The position numbers and the translations under genes were made by a program. A stretch of DNA of 64,000 nt, from the NCBI RefSeq assembly GCF_037893015.1, contig NC_133663.1, positions 226,149,199 to 226,213,198 of the forward strand, in the 5' to 3' direction. Origin of the DNA: Macrotis lagotis (lineage: Eukaryota > Chordata > Mammalia > Peramelemorphia > Peramelidae). Under the pieces are notes generated by a model. That model did not search any database. It was not told where the DNA came from and worked only from the letters and a program-made list of their open reading frames with translations. Positions 44,675 to 56,040 of the stretch are shown in pieces (position 1 is the first letter of the stretch; the number at the start of each line of letters is the position of its first letter).

Positions 44675-45475
44675 GCATGATCATTGTTGGAAGGGTTGTG
44701 AGAAATCTGGGACACTGTTACATTGTTGGTGGAGCTGTGAACTCATCCAACCTTTCTGGAGAGAAATTTGGAACTACGTCCAAAGGGCAACAAAATATGC
44801 ATATCCTTTGATCCAGCAATAGCACTACTGGGTCTATACCTTGAAGAGATGATGAAAAAGGGTAAAAACATCACTTGTACAAAAATATTCATAGCCGCCC
44901 TGTTTGTGGTGGCAAAGAATTGTCCTTCAATTGGGGAATGGCTTAGCAAAATGTGGTATATGTATGTCATGGAACATTATTGTTCTATTAGAAACCAGCA
45001 GGGATGGGAATTCAGGGAAGTCTGGAGGGATTTGCACGAACTGATGCTGAGTGAGATGAGCAGAACCAGAAAAACAGTGTACATCCTAACAGCAACATGG
45101 GGGCAATGATCAATCTTGATGGACTTGCTCATTCCATCAGTGCAACAATCAGGGGCAATTTGGGGCTCTCTGCAATAGAGAATACCATCTGTATCAGGAG
45201 AAAGAACTGTGGAGTTTGAACAAGGACCAAGGACTATTACCTTAAATTTAGGGAAAAAAAACTGATATCTTATTGTCTGATCCTGCTATCTCTTATACTT
45301 TATGTTTCTACCTTAAGGATATGATTTCTCTGTCATCACACTCAATTTGGAACAATATATACCATGGAAACAATGTAAAGACTGACAAATTGCTTTCTGT
45401 GGGGGGAGGGTGGAGGAGGGAAGTAAGATTAGGGGAAAAATTGTAAAACTCAAAATAAATAAAATCTTTTTAAAA
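44675..45475 (+). repeat. L1 3' fragment, 800 bp
   Basis: Frame +2 gives ORF2 C-terminal sequence: 'NCPSIGEWLSKMWYMYVMEH', then 'REVWRDLHELMLSEMSRTRK' and 'TVYILTATWGQ' ending at 45107. It is followed by about 365 bases of 3' UTR with a G-rich stretch (45395-45425) and an A-rich tail. The C-terminal motif order is that of mammalian L1 ORF2. It is 5'-truncated and not a host gene. Confidence 0.93.
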
Positions 45476-45639
45476 AGATGACTTAAACAAGTGAACAACA
45501 ACAGGAAAGAATAGTCTGAAGGTCATAAGCTTCATATTTTATTTTTCTCATCAAATTTGATTTGGGCAATTCACCTAACTTCTCAGTGTCTCCATTTATT
45601 TATGAATCAGAGATGAGCATGTTGTTAGGTGGTCTCTCA

Positions 45640-45785
45640 AAAATATTGTTTCCTCAGTTTCCTCAACTGTAAAAGAATTAGCTACTGAGAAAGGAATGGC
45701 AAACCACTCCAATATCTTTGCCAAGAAAACCCTAGATGAGCTTATGAAGGGTCAGGAATGACTGAAACAACCTAACAACAAAGAT
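45640..45785 (+). repeat. Mar1-type SINE, 3' half
   Basis: 'tcctcagtttcctcaactgt', 'ggaatggcaaaccactccaa', 'tgccaagaaaaccctagatg' and 'ctgaaacaacctaacaacaa' are the Mar1 3' half. Confidence 0.75.
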
Positions 45786-46170
45786 GTCCTTCTAGTATAT
45801 ATGAATAGCCTATCAGCTTGCTCAGCTGATGCAACTTCCCATTGTGGAAGAGTTTGAAAGTAGGTTTCTAGGAAACTAGTGATGACAGAGTTGTATCAGT
45901 CTAATGGGATCTACACAAAAGCATAACATTTTAAAATTCTTTAAGTAGCTCAGAATAAAGGCTAAAAGTTCATTATCATGTTAATCAATGAGCCAATATA
46001 TCTAAAGTCAGAATTACTGGAAATAAGACTTCATAGGTTTCTGGTACTCATTTGTTCTTTCTTGGATACTTTTAAGATTTCTTTGATTTCTAAAGTGATA
46101 ACAGTTATTTGAAGTTATCAAGAAAAACTGAAACATGAGTAATACTTTCAAAAATCCACTTTTCTTTTAG

Positions 46171-46381
46171 CGGGCATCTCAGTCACTGATAGAACGCTCA
46201 GAACAACAGATCCGGGCTGCATCTAGCTTGGAGGAACTTCTCAGAATCACTCATTCTGAAGACTGGAAGCTATGGAAATGTCGACTGAAGCTCAAAAGCT
46301 TAGCTAGTATGGATTCCCGCTCAGCCTCCCATCGCTCCACCAGATTTGCAGCAACATTTTATGACATTGAAACACTTAAAG
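46171..46381 (+). CDS. VEGFD: VEGF-D exon 2, N-terminal propeptide
   Basis: Encodes residues 31-100 plus one base: RASQSLIERSEQQIRAASSL, EELLRITHSEDWKLWKCRLK, LKSLASMDSRSASHRSTRFA and ATFYDIETLK. Nearly all positions match human VEGF-D (from memory), with a few conservative changes. This is the N-terminal propeptide; in the known protein, cleavage before 'FAATFYDIETLK' produces the mature growth factor, and the Arg-Phe pair is kept here. Acceptor 'cttttcttttag' and donor 'gtagac' at 46382, a rather weak donor. Phases 0 and 1 agree with exons 1 and 3. Note the odd cysteine in 'KLWKCRLK', also present in the human protein. Confidence 0.98.
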
Positions 46382-46564
46382 GTAGACCATTGGCTATACT
46401 TCTCTCTTGTAAAACTTTTGCTATTGACCATCTATATCATTAGTTTCAATATGTTTAAATAAAACAGGTAGACATAAAACAGGTGTGCACACACATACAC
46501 ACACCCATACATTGAGTGCCTTGAAAATTTTAGTTATTAATAGTTTAAAACTGCAGCAAGACTT

Positions 46565-46740
46565 TGGAACACCCTGGGTGTTATCTCATTTGAAATTATT
46601 CACACAAAGCTTGTGAGAATTTATTATTCTTATTCATGTAGAAACTCTAATTTAGAAAGGGTAAGAAACTTGTCTACTCTCTTACAGATATTGAATGGCA
46701 GGGTTGAAACTTGAAGCTCCTGGGTGTGGTATAGTAGGAA
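46565..46740 (-). repeat. MIR fragment, diverged
   Basis: 'tgtagaaactctaatttaga', 'aaagggtaagaaacttgtct' and 'ggcagggttgaaacttgaag' weakly follow a reverse MIR. Confidence 0.4.
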
Positions 46741-48289
46741 GAATCTCTCTTACTAATATTACTGCCTCCATTGAAATGGTAGTTTTGTGTTTCCATATCA
46801 AGATAGAAATCTTTTGGACTGGAACTATTGTAGGTTACCTGGCAAGATAACAGAACTATGTACTAGGAAAAATCACATGCCCTGTTCAAGCCCTTCTTTC
46901 ATTCTATGGAGTCATATCTATATGCTTCTGAATAGAAGTTTCTCTCATATAAATAATTGATTGCTACACTCATATCCACTATCATGATTTAAACTAATGA
47001 TAAGGATCAGAAACTATTATTATAATGATAATTCTTTAGTTCTTTTTTTTTCCTTCCTGGTTGAAGAAAAGAAGAAAATGAATACAAGAGGTTTATTCTA
47101 GACCAAGGGCTGCTAACTTAGGGTCTATAAACTTGGATAGGGAAAAAAATACAGTTATCCTTTCCACATCATGGCTCCCCATTATGAGTTTCACTATTTC
47201 ACAGGCTGGCATGTAAAATTAAATGAGAATTTTGAGGCAGTTCTGTGAAAGCCTCCAATTCAAAATGTCATCAAAAGATGACAGAAAAAAAAATTTAGGG
47301 ACTCAGAAATATATATAATATTGTATAATATCTATATAGTTTACCTTTTAATTCCATAATAATTCATACTTCTTCTCTGGCACAAAGGGAGGGCCCAAAA
47401 TTTCATGCAGTTTTTTTCAAATTATGGGAATACTATTTCCATGATATGAAAGAGAAAACTGTACATCTTTCATTTTACTAATTTCTAACTAATATTTATC
47501 ATTTCCTCCAATTATGAATATATGTACCAATAAGTAAAGGTTCATAGACTTTAGTAAACTGCCAAAGGGGTCTATGACATTTTTTAAAAAATTGATAAAC
47601 TCAATGCAAGATGCAACCTAACCTTTGCTTTTCCATCTCTAAAGATATTCATCCTTAGATTTCATCATTTATCATTATTATGCATTTCATTAAAAGCTAA
47701 TTAATGTAGGTATCATCAAGTGATAAACACAAAAAATCTAATAAAATTATAAAAGAATAGAAAATAGAAAAATAGAATATGGATAAAATAAAAAATAATT
47801 GAAAAGGTAATTTTTCCCCACAAAAATGTCATCCAATTTAAGTATTCATTTTAAATGAAAAATAGAGAATTAAATTATTACTTCATTAATGACTTCTTTG
47901 AGTGAATATGTATATTTATAAAATACTGAAAAAGCAGAATTCTTAAAGATTTAAATACTTTCCTATAACTATAACTGAAAAAAATAATGCAACAAAGTCA
48001 GAGTAAACTCTACAGCATATCTAATGTTTAATATTTTGCTAAATATCTGGTAGTTTAAGTTTTGGGGGAATGAATAAGTACAGAATGAGAAAATTAGGTG
48101 AAAGTGAAAAATAAGGGGGTTGACAAAAAAGAGGGTTTAGAAATAAACCCTCAGTCCTATTTTAGTTATTTTAACCAGAAACCTTAGTTTTTTCGAATTA
48201 TTCTCTGATTATAAAGTCCTAAGGGAAGACATCATTTATCTAAGCACCCAGAACATAGTAAAGTTTGTTGAATATGTATTTTTCATAAG

Positions 48290-48545
48290 GGGTAATGATA
48301 ATACATAGTATTTATTTACTATATGTCAGACACACGATAAATTCCTTAGATATGTTCTCTCATTTGATCTTTACAACACCCCTGCAAGGTAAATACTATT
48401 ATTATTGCCATTTTATAGATGAGGAAACTGAAGAGAACAAAGGTTAAGTGATTTGCCCACACAGCTAATAAGTGCCTGGGGTTGTCTTTGTACTCAAGTC
48501 TTTCTGATGACCCATGGCTCAGTACACGATCCAGAGTGTTCTGGT
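48290..48545 (-). repeat. MIR
   Basis: 'tttactatatgtcagacaca', 'ctttacaacacccctgcaag', 'ttatagatgaggaaactgaa' and 'gtactcaagtctttctgatg' form a nearly full reverse MIR. Confidence 0.7.
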
Positions 48546-48759
48546 AATAATGCAAATTGACAAAGACATAAAAAATTTTAAAAATAGATTAAAAAACCTA
48601 TATCTTGATCATAAACTGATCATAAAAATAAAATATTTTCCAAGAAGATATACAGATCTAAAAGCAAATATTTGAATATCTAAGTGTCAAAATTTAACAA
48701 AATATAGCAAAAGGCTGCATTTTACAAGAAAAAAGTAATTTCCTTTTCATTAATATTTG

Positions 48760-48917
48760 TTTATTTTTTAGGGGTTTTTTGCGTGGCAAATGGGGTTAAG
48801 TGGCTTGCCCAAGGCCACACAGGTAGGTAATTATTAAGTGTCTGAGACCGGATTTGAACCCAGGTACTCCTGACTCCAGGGCCGGTCCTCTATCCACTGC
48901 GCCACCTAGCCGCCCCG
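48760..48917 (-). repeat. tRNA-derived marsupial SINE
   Basis: Reverse copy close to consensus: 'gcgtggcaaatggggttaag', 'gtctgagaccggatttgaac', 'ccactgcgccacctagccgc'. Both tRNA-like promoter boxes are well kept. The flanks 'tttccttttcattaat' and 'tttcctttttattgat' look like a diverged TSD. Confidence 0.9.
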
Positions 48918-49558
48918 TTTCCTTTTTATTGATAGCAGGTTTTTACCCCTTTTTCTTTCTCTTCTATTTTATTCTTGCAAGCACAGTTAGAACATTATTT
49001 TGTCTTTAGGTCTTTATTTCATCATCAATGATTCCTGGACATTTCATTATGAAGCAATTTATGGAAACATTAGACTGCTAAATTTTCCATTCATTGTCAT
49101 TGTCTAAAATATTATTCCTTTGTGATATATTATTATTAAAATATATAGTTCTACATAGGTCTATGAACATGTGCCATTCAAATGGAAGCACTTGTCTCTG
49201 GCTAGGATCCTATAAAATTCATAATAAATGCCATTCAGCTTAATGTATTTTTATTTATCTTCTCATTAATCAGCTTTTCCAGATGAACTCTGTGTGGCTA
49301 TAAAATGGATTGGATGATTTTCACCAAAGGAAAATAAAATAATTACCAGCACCTATATCAACTACTATGGTCTCTCCATGGATGAAGTTAAGAAGGAAGT
49401 CTCCCCCTTAAAAAAATTAGTATTTGATCATATAAACTGATTAAAATAATTAGCAAATGGAAGAAATGAACATTAAAAACATGAAAATATACCATTTCTA
49501 TAGCTACTGATCATGCATTAGAATTACAAAAAAATTTTGCTTAAATTACAGTTTTCAA

Positions 49559-49708
49559 GGGCAACTAGGTCGCACAGTGGATAGAGTTGATGCTGGCTCT
49601 GGAATCAGGAGGACCTGGGTTCAAATCCGATCTCAGACACTTAATAATTACTTAGCTGTGTGACCTTGGGCAAGTTACTTAACCCATCGCCTTGCAAAAA
49701 CCTAAAAG
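49559..49708 (+). repeat. Marsupial SINE with TSD, just upstream of VEGFD exon 3
   Basis: 'gggcaactaggtcgcacagt', 'gacctgggttcaaatccgat' and 'catcgccttgcaaaaaccta'. Duplications 'aaattacagttttcaa' (49543-49558) and 'aaattactattttcaa' (49709-49724). Only 19 bases separate the second copy from exon 3. Confidence 0.9.
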
Positions 49709-49743
49709 AAATTACTATTTTCAATTAATTTCCTTTTTTTCAG

Positions 49744-49934
49744 TCATAGATGAAGAATGGCAGAGAACTCAATGTACTCCAAGAGAGACCTGTGTAGAAG
49801 TGGCCAAAGAGCTGGGGAAAAGCACTAACACTTTCTTTAAACCCCCCTGTGTGAATGTATTCCGATGTGGAGGCTGCTGCAATGAGGAGAGCCTTCTTTG
49901 TATAAACACAAGCACATCATATGTTTCAAAACAG
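49744..49934 (+). CDS. VEGFD: VEGF-D exon 3, VEGF homology domain (core)
   Basis: With the base carried over from exon 2 it encodes VIDEEWQRTQCTPRETCVEV, AKELGKSTNTFFKPPCVNVF, RCGGCCNEESLLCINTSTSY and VSKQ (residues 101-164). This holds the PDGF/VEGF signature 'PCVNVFRCGGCCNEE' and most cystine-knot cysteines, which build the dimer that binds VEGFR-2 and VEGFR-3. An N-glycosylation sequon (NTS) is present. The acceptor 'ccttttttttcag' follows only 19 bases after a SINE target duplication. Donor 'gtaatg' at 49935, phase 0. A minus-strand open frame here is a shadow. Confidence 0.99.
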
Positions 49935-51165
49935 GTAATGCACATTTTTATGATCCCTATAAAGAAATGCAAGTATTAATGCCCCAAATCAGAGAACGAT
50001 GCTAATGACTCAAAATGTGACAGTGAAATTATTCATGATAAATAAAACTTCACATTGTCTTGTCGATAAAAGATATTTATCAGCCCAAGAAAAAACCTCT
50101 TTCAAAGCCTATTCTTATGTGGGTGCTTAATGAAACAAATACTGTATATGTGGGTAGTGAGAAAAAATATGGCAGCTTGCATGACAATAACTATGGTTTA
50201 ATTAAGAGACACGATGCTGAAAAGCTTAAAAATCAAATTAGAATCTTTTAGTATCATTATTATTTTATGTTTGTTGTCATACTCTTCCATAATCTTTCTT
50301 CTTAATGTTTTCTTAACTTCTTTGTAAAAGCTGATTTTCTGATAAAATTATATATGAACTAAAAACATTTGTTCATTTAACTACTTATACTAAAATGGAA
50401 TAGTAGAACTCTGGTTTTATATGATACTAATGGTCAAATTACTCATAATTTTTTTTAGTTGGAATGGGGGAATTTCTGTAACTAAATGACAATGGAACAA
50501 TTCAATAGTGTGTAATGTTAGATATTTGAGGAAATTCTGACCTCTACTGTTCAAAAGTTAAAAGTAACCATAAGTAACAATTGTCAGAAATAAAGTTTAC
50601 ATAACATGACAATAATTAGTCTATGTGATTTAAAAGATATTTTTGTAGCAAATATGAAAATTTGCACAAGGATGACAAGAATAAAAAACAGAATGGAATA
50701 AATAAAACTGTTTTATGAGCAATCATAAATAAATCCCAGCCATTGGCCCAAAATTGGTTTACCATAGTAAATGTTTGTTTTTATTCAGTTGTTTTCCGCT
50801 GTGTGCAACTTATTGTTACCCCCATTTGGGGTTTTCTGGGGAAAAAAATACTATCATAGTTTTTCATTTCCTTCCCAAGCTCATTTCACAGATAAGGAAA
50901 CTGAGGAAAACAGGGTTAAATAATTTGCCCAAAGTCATAAGGTTAACAAAAGAAATGGGGGGAAACCCCCTATGATGCATGTCCTTTCCAACAACCCATT
51001 CTTATGTCCACATTCCTTCAATTATAATTTAATATTCAGTTGACAATTTTCCTGTAGTTACTACCATTGAGAATCAAAGAATGCAAAGAGAAATGTGGAA
51101 TGTGATAGTTAAAAGAATTTATTTGTAATTAAGTGTGCATTATAATTATCTTTCTTCTCCAACAG
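49935..51165 (+). other. VEGFD: VEGFD intron 3
   Basis: 1.23 kb with a diverged Mar1 copy (about 50760-50960). The rest is AT-rich unique sequence in which I recognise nothing. Acceptor 'atctttcttctccaacag'. Confidence 0.9.
50760..50960 (-). repeat. Mar1-type SINE, diverged
   Basis: 'ttgtttttattcagttgttt', 'ccatttggggttttctgggg', 'cagataaggaaactgaggaa' and 'aataatttgcccaaagtcat' in reverse order. Confidence 0.7.
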
Positions 51166-51314
51166 CTTTTTGAGATAACAGTACCTTTAACAACTGTACC
51201 CGAATTAGTACCAGTTAAGGTTGCTAACCATACAGGGTGTAAGTGCTTATCAACCACTCAACACCACCCTTATTCCATCATAAGGAGATCCATCCAAATC
51301 CCTGAAGAGGATCG
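51166..51314 (+). CDS. VEGFD: VEGF-D exon 4, end of growth-factor domain
   Basis: Encodes LFEITVPLTTVPELVPVKVA, NHTGCKCLSTTQHHPYSIIR and RSIQIPEED plus two bases of an Arg codon (residues 165-213). It completes the VEGF domain with the closing 'CKC' cysteines and the conserved sequon NHT. 'SIIRR' then 'SIQIP' is the known C-terminal propeptide cleavage site and is intact. The stretch between CKCL and HPYS differs from human. Donor 'gtaaga' at 51315, phase 2. The later exons with the cysteine-rich (silk-homology) repeats were not found before base 64000. Confidence 0.98.
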
Positions 51315-52539
51315 GTAAGACAGTTGCTCTACTTAATTTTTACAAGTTTTTCCTTTTCTAAAGCTTTATGTGTATAGTATGATTCTGTCTACATTCAACA
51401 CTCAACAAATATGCATTGATACTAGTCATTTTTTCTTCAAGCTCTGGTATTGCTCTTTCATCACATACCTTCTAGATCACTTCCATTTGCACTGACTACT
51501 CTTTAAAGTTGTTGTGTACTAACTCCTTTTTTTTTAAATTAGGTATTAGATGTGAACTGTAGCCAGTCTCAAAAAGGAAGCGATCACATGTGTCTAACAC
51601 TGAGCATACCCTTTTCCCCTTTTTTATGCATTTTATGGAGTTACAAATTACTACTTTAGCATATCATTTGAGTCCCAGAATAGATTAAACAAAATTCAGG
51701 TTATCTTTTTCATATTTAAGGAATCCAAAAGTGCCAAAAAGGTGTGCCTATTGTAGAAGGCTGTCTCAAAATTAAAGATATTGTTGTATTTTGATTATTA
51801 TTTCTTTTTCTTGTTATTTCTTATCTCACAGTGGGGTGAATAATACTTGTACTACTTACCTCACAGGGATTGTGAGGAAAGCACTTTTATCTCTTGTATT
51901 AATGTTTTTTTCTCCAATTTTATTAATTCATCAAATATCCTACAACTTTGGGCTGAAAGATGTTGCTTGGACTAAATTTTTCTTATTAGTATCAATCATT
52001 TCTTACATTGGTTAGACCATGACCTTTTCCATTAAGTCATCCATTCATTATTGCAAGATTGACTATAAATTCAGGAAATATTTATCAACTTTGAATATTC
52101 CTCCTTTCTCCCTTTTTACCTGAAATGATATAAAATTGATTGAGGTCCCATAAATGAATATGTAGACTAGAAAAAAGGAACAGGACTATATGTGTCCATT
52201 TTCTGATTATTTCAATTGAGAGAGATAAAATATCCAGCCCAGAATGCCTTAATTGTTTTCATTTGTAATTTCACTCTAAGATATATTTTATTAATATCTT
52301 TAATTCTTTTATTTCATAGATTTCCTACTATATTTCTCCTAATACCTCCTCCAAGAGTCAATCCTTACCACAAAGACTTTTTTTTAAAGTTAGAAAGGAT
52401 AAAAAAGGAGGAAAAAAACAGCAAACCTGAAGAATAAATTTTTAAAAATATGACTTTTCTGCAATTTTCCATATCTGTGGATCTCTCTCCTCCTGATCTG
52501 TGTCTGAGTAGTAAGGAAAAGTCTCTCTTCATGGCTCTT

Positions 52540-52840
52540 CTTTCTTCCTTATAAGCTTATAACATTCCTTTTCAATTGTTTTGTGGTAGTAGTTCTATTT
52601 ACTTCAGTGAAGCTTTATACAAATTATTTTCTTGTCTCTGCTTACTTTCCTTTTCATCAATTCATGTAAATCTTATACTTTTCTGTATTCATCATTTCAG
52701 TATTTATAACATAGGTCACTTACATTCATGTACCACCATTTGTTTAGTTATTCCTTAATTGATGGGTATCTACTTAATTTTTCCAATTATTACCACAAAA
52801 TGTTCTTCTCAAAAATAATTTAGTGCATGAAGAGTAGTTT
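52540..52840 (-). repeat. Old L1 ORF2 C-terminal fragment
   Basis: 'catcaattcatgtaaatctt', 'tgtttagttattccttaatt', 'gatgggtatctacttaattt' and 'ttccaattattaccacaaaa' follow the reverse complement of the L1 ORF2 end in diverged form. Confidence 0.5.
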
Positions 52841-53224
52841 CTTAAATCAAAAGAAGTCTTCAGATATTATCTTCTGTTCTACCATTTAGATTCTGATCAC
52901 AAAATGCAATTTAAGAATAGTTTGTTTTGCCATGGTTTGGTTTGGTTTTGTTCTGTTGTGCTGATGAGCAGTGATTGATTGGCTTCCCTGTTCCTAGAAG
53001 AAAACTTAAATATGCAAATTTCTTCCTACTTACCCATATATGCTCTTGATGTATATTAGATTAGTTTGGTTTTGATCTCAATCAACATTTTGAGAACAGG
53101 ATATTCACTCAAATAAAATGTTACAATATTTTCTCCATCCCCAATTTGGGTTTTATGTTGATGGTACCCTCCAAATTGATTTCAAATGATGCACATAGGC
53201 TCACATTTCTAAATTGAATGAGAA

Positions 53225-53500
53225 GTCAAAGAATGGGCCTAAGAGATCGTTTTAGCCAGTTAATTTATTTTGCAAACAAGGAAGCTAAGACACAGAGAAG
53301 TTAACTCACATTTATTTAACATAACAAAGTTTGCAAAGCATTTTTGACAAAATAATACAGTTAGGTAGGTAGCATAAGTATTAATATCTCCATTTGAAAG
53401 GTTGGGAAACAGACTCCTGGATATTAAATAACTTGTTCATGGTCACAGAACCAGCAAGTCTCAGAGATAGGATTTGAACCTAGTAGTTAAATGATTCCAA
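53225..53500 (-). repeat. MIR fragments
   Basis: Two adjoining reverse MIR pieces: 'aaggaagctaagacacagag' (about 53278) and 'cagactcctggatattaaat' with 'tttgaacctagtagttaaat' (about 53410-53490). Confidence 0.55.
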
Positions 53501-53504
53501 GTCA

Positions 53505-53680
53505 CTGTGCCATACTTTGTAACCCTGCCTCCCTGGCTTCAGGGATTCTGACTCTGGAGGAGAGAGTGAGGCTGATGATTGTGCCCAGCCCTGCCTCACT
53601 TAAATCCAATTCACTTGCAAGTCAGGACATCATTGTCCTGAGGTCATTGGTTCTCTTCAAGAATGAAAATGAACAACATG
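53505..53680 (+). repeat. Putative RTE-related SINE
   Basis: 'gaggctgatgattgtgccca', 'gccctgcctcacttaaatcc' and 'gtcattggttctcttcaaga' plus 'atgaaaatgaacaaca' repeat the order seen at 17.3 kb and 22.2 kb. Confidence 0.65.
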
Positions 53681-55883
53681 TGTAATAGAAAGTCAAGCAC
53701 AGAAACCAGATCTCCTGAGTTCTACCTTCTTGTATACTGCAATCCTTTCTCAAAAGAAACAGCTGATACACAGCCATTCCTATTAAACACAGTCAAACAC
53801 CAATAACTTCTGCTCTAATGAAATCACACAGAGTGAAGAAAGTACTGGGTTCTACTTCCAGACAGCAAAAATATATATATAGATCCAGTGTCATAGCACA
53901 AATGACAACTATAAAGTAATGCATGGCCTGCTACAAACCAGTATTCAAATATGCCTAGGATCACAGATGACAAACACCTTAAATGGAAAAGCAACTTGAG
54001 CTGAAGGCAGCAGACCTAGAACTAAACACCAGTTCCTATAGCTCACGATAAAGAGAAGTAAAAGAAAATTCCATTTAAATCATATTTGCTACTTAATTTA
54101 AAATTTTTTCTAAATGTAAAAAATATGTAGGAAAGGTAGAAAATGAAGAAACACATACAGAACATGTATTCAAAAGTAGTTTTTTGTTTTCAAAAATCAT
54201 TTTTATTAATATTTCTTTTGTTTTTCAATTATATACATTAGTAGTTTCTACCTATCATTTTTTGCATTTTTTGCAATTGAATTTTCCAATTTTTCCTTAC
54301 CCTCCCTTCCCTCCTCCCACCCCCCCACAGAAGGCAGTCTAATAATCTTTACATTGTTTCCATGTGATACATTGATTGAAATTGAATGTTTTGAGAGAGA
54401 AATCATATCCTTGAGGAGAAAATAAAATATTAAAGATAACAAAATTATGCCGTACATAAGACACTTTTTAAAAAAAATTGAAGGTAATAATCTTTGGTCT
54501 TTGTTTAAACTCTACAATTCTTTCTTTGGCTACAGATGGTATTCTCCATCACAGATACTCTAAAATTATCCCTGATAATTACATTGATGGAATGAGCAAG
54601 TACATTAAGGTTGATCATCACTCCCATGTTGCTGTTAGGGTATACAGTGCTCCTCTGGTTCTGCTCATCTCACTCAGCATCAGTCCATGCAAGTTCTCTA
54701 GGCTTCTCTGAATTCCCATCCCTCTTAGCTTCTACAGGAACAGTTGTGTTCCACAACATACATATACCACAATTTCTTCAGCCATTCCCCAATTGATAGA
54801 CATTCACTCGATTTCCATTTCTTTGCTACCACAGAGTGGCTAAGAATATTTTTGTACAAGTGATGTTTTTACCCTTTTTCATGATCTCCTCAGGGTATAG
54901 ACCCAGAAATGGTATTGCTGGATCAAAGAGTATGCACATTTTTGTTGCCCTTTGGGTGTAATTGCAAATAGCTCTCCAGAAAGGTTGGATGAATTCACAG
55001 CTCCACCAACAATGTATTAGTGTCCCAAATTTCCCACATCCCTTCCAACATTGAACATTGTCCTTTTCTGGTCATATTGAGCAATCTGATAGGTGTGAGA
55101 AGGTACCTCAGAGATGCTTTAATTTCCATTTCTCTAATCAGTAATGATTTAGAGTAATTTTTCATATGACTATGGATAGCTTTGATTTCTTCATCAGCAA
55201 ATTGCCTTTGCAAATCCTTTGACCATTTGTCAATTGGGGAAATGGCTTGTTTTTTTTTATAAATTTGACTCAATTATCTATATATTTTAGAAATGACTAT
55301 TGTCAGAAATATTAATTGTAAAAATTATTTCCCAATTTACTACATTTCTTTTGATCTTGGTTACAGGGGTTTTGTTTGTGCAAAAGCTTTTTAATTTAAT
55401 CTAATCAATTATGTGATTTGTTTTTAATGATGTTGATGGTACCCATCTCATCCTTGGTCATAAATTGCTCCCCTTTCCATAGATTTGACAGATATACTCT
55501 TCCTTGATCTCCTAGTTTGCTTATAATATTGTCTTTTATGTTTAAATCCTGTACCCATGTTGATCTTATCTTAGGATAGGCTGTGAGAAGTCGGCCTAAT
55601 CCAAGTTTCTGCCATACTAACTTACAATTTTCTCAACAGTTTTTTTTTTATCAAAGAGAGAGTTCTTATCACAGAAGCTGGACTCTATGGGGTTTATTAA
55701 ACAGCAGATTACTGTAATCATTTCCTGCTGTCTCTTTTGCATTTAATCTATTTGTACCACCACTTGATTTCTTAACCAATACCAGATAGTTTTGATGATT
55801 GATGCTGTATAAAATAATTTTAGATCTGTTAAGGCTCAGCCACCTTGTTTTGCACTTTTTTCATTAAATCCCTGGATATTCTT

Positions 55884-56040
55884 TTGTTTGTTTGGTTGGT
55901 TTTTGCAAGGTTAATGGTGTTAAGTGGCTTGCCCAAGGCCACACAGCTAGGTAATTATTAGGTGTCTGAGACCAGACTTGAACCCAGATACTCCTGACTC
56001 CAGGGCCGGTGCTTTATCCACTATGCCACCTAGCCACCCC
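55884..56040 (-). repeat. Marsupial SINE with perfect TSD inside L1
   Basis: Reverse copy with 'gcaaggttaatggtgttaag', 'gcttgcccaaggccacacag' and 'ccactatgccacctagccac'. The 17-bp duplication 'aatccctggatattctt' (55867-55883 and 56041-56057) is identical on both sides. Confidence 0.96.

Larger units (their letters stand above)
7210..46170 (+). other. VEGFD: VEGFD intron 1
   Basis: A 39-kb intron from donor 'gtaggt' (7210) to acceptor 'cttttcttttag' (46161-46170 region). Most recognisable content is retroposons, listed separately. Blocks where I recognise nothing specific are about 7210-8350, 9515-10365, 10500-11160, 20680-21600, 23377-23840, 24396-24770, 30260-30980, 32380-33100, 33520-34020, 35216-36150, 38490-40075, 40771-41300, 41521-42200, 43000-43800, 44011-44675 and 45786-46170. 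No other exon, gene or RNA gene was supported. VEGFD introns may contain enhancers in the repeat-poor blocks, but the sequence alone does not show this. Confidence 0.85.
46382..49743 (+). other. VEGFD: VEGFD intron 2
   Basis: 3.36-kb intron. It contains a short CA run (about 46487-46505), MIR fragments (about 46565-46740 and 48290-48545) and two marsupial SINEs (about 48760-48917 and 49559-49708), the last almost touching exon 3. About 46745-48290 is AT-rich and otherwise unrecognised. Confidence 0.85.

Noticed and set aside
44768-45109. 113-codon open frame with clear protein character
   Set aside because: It is the C terminus of L1 ORF2, not a host gene.
49769-49972. 67-codon minus-strand frame over VEGFD exon 3
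   Set aside because: Shadow of the real exon on the other strand.
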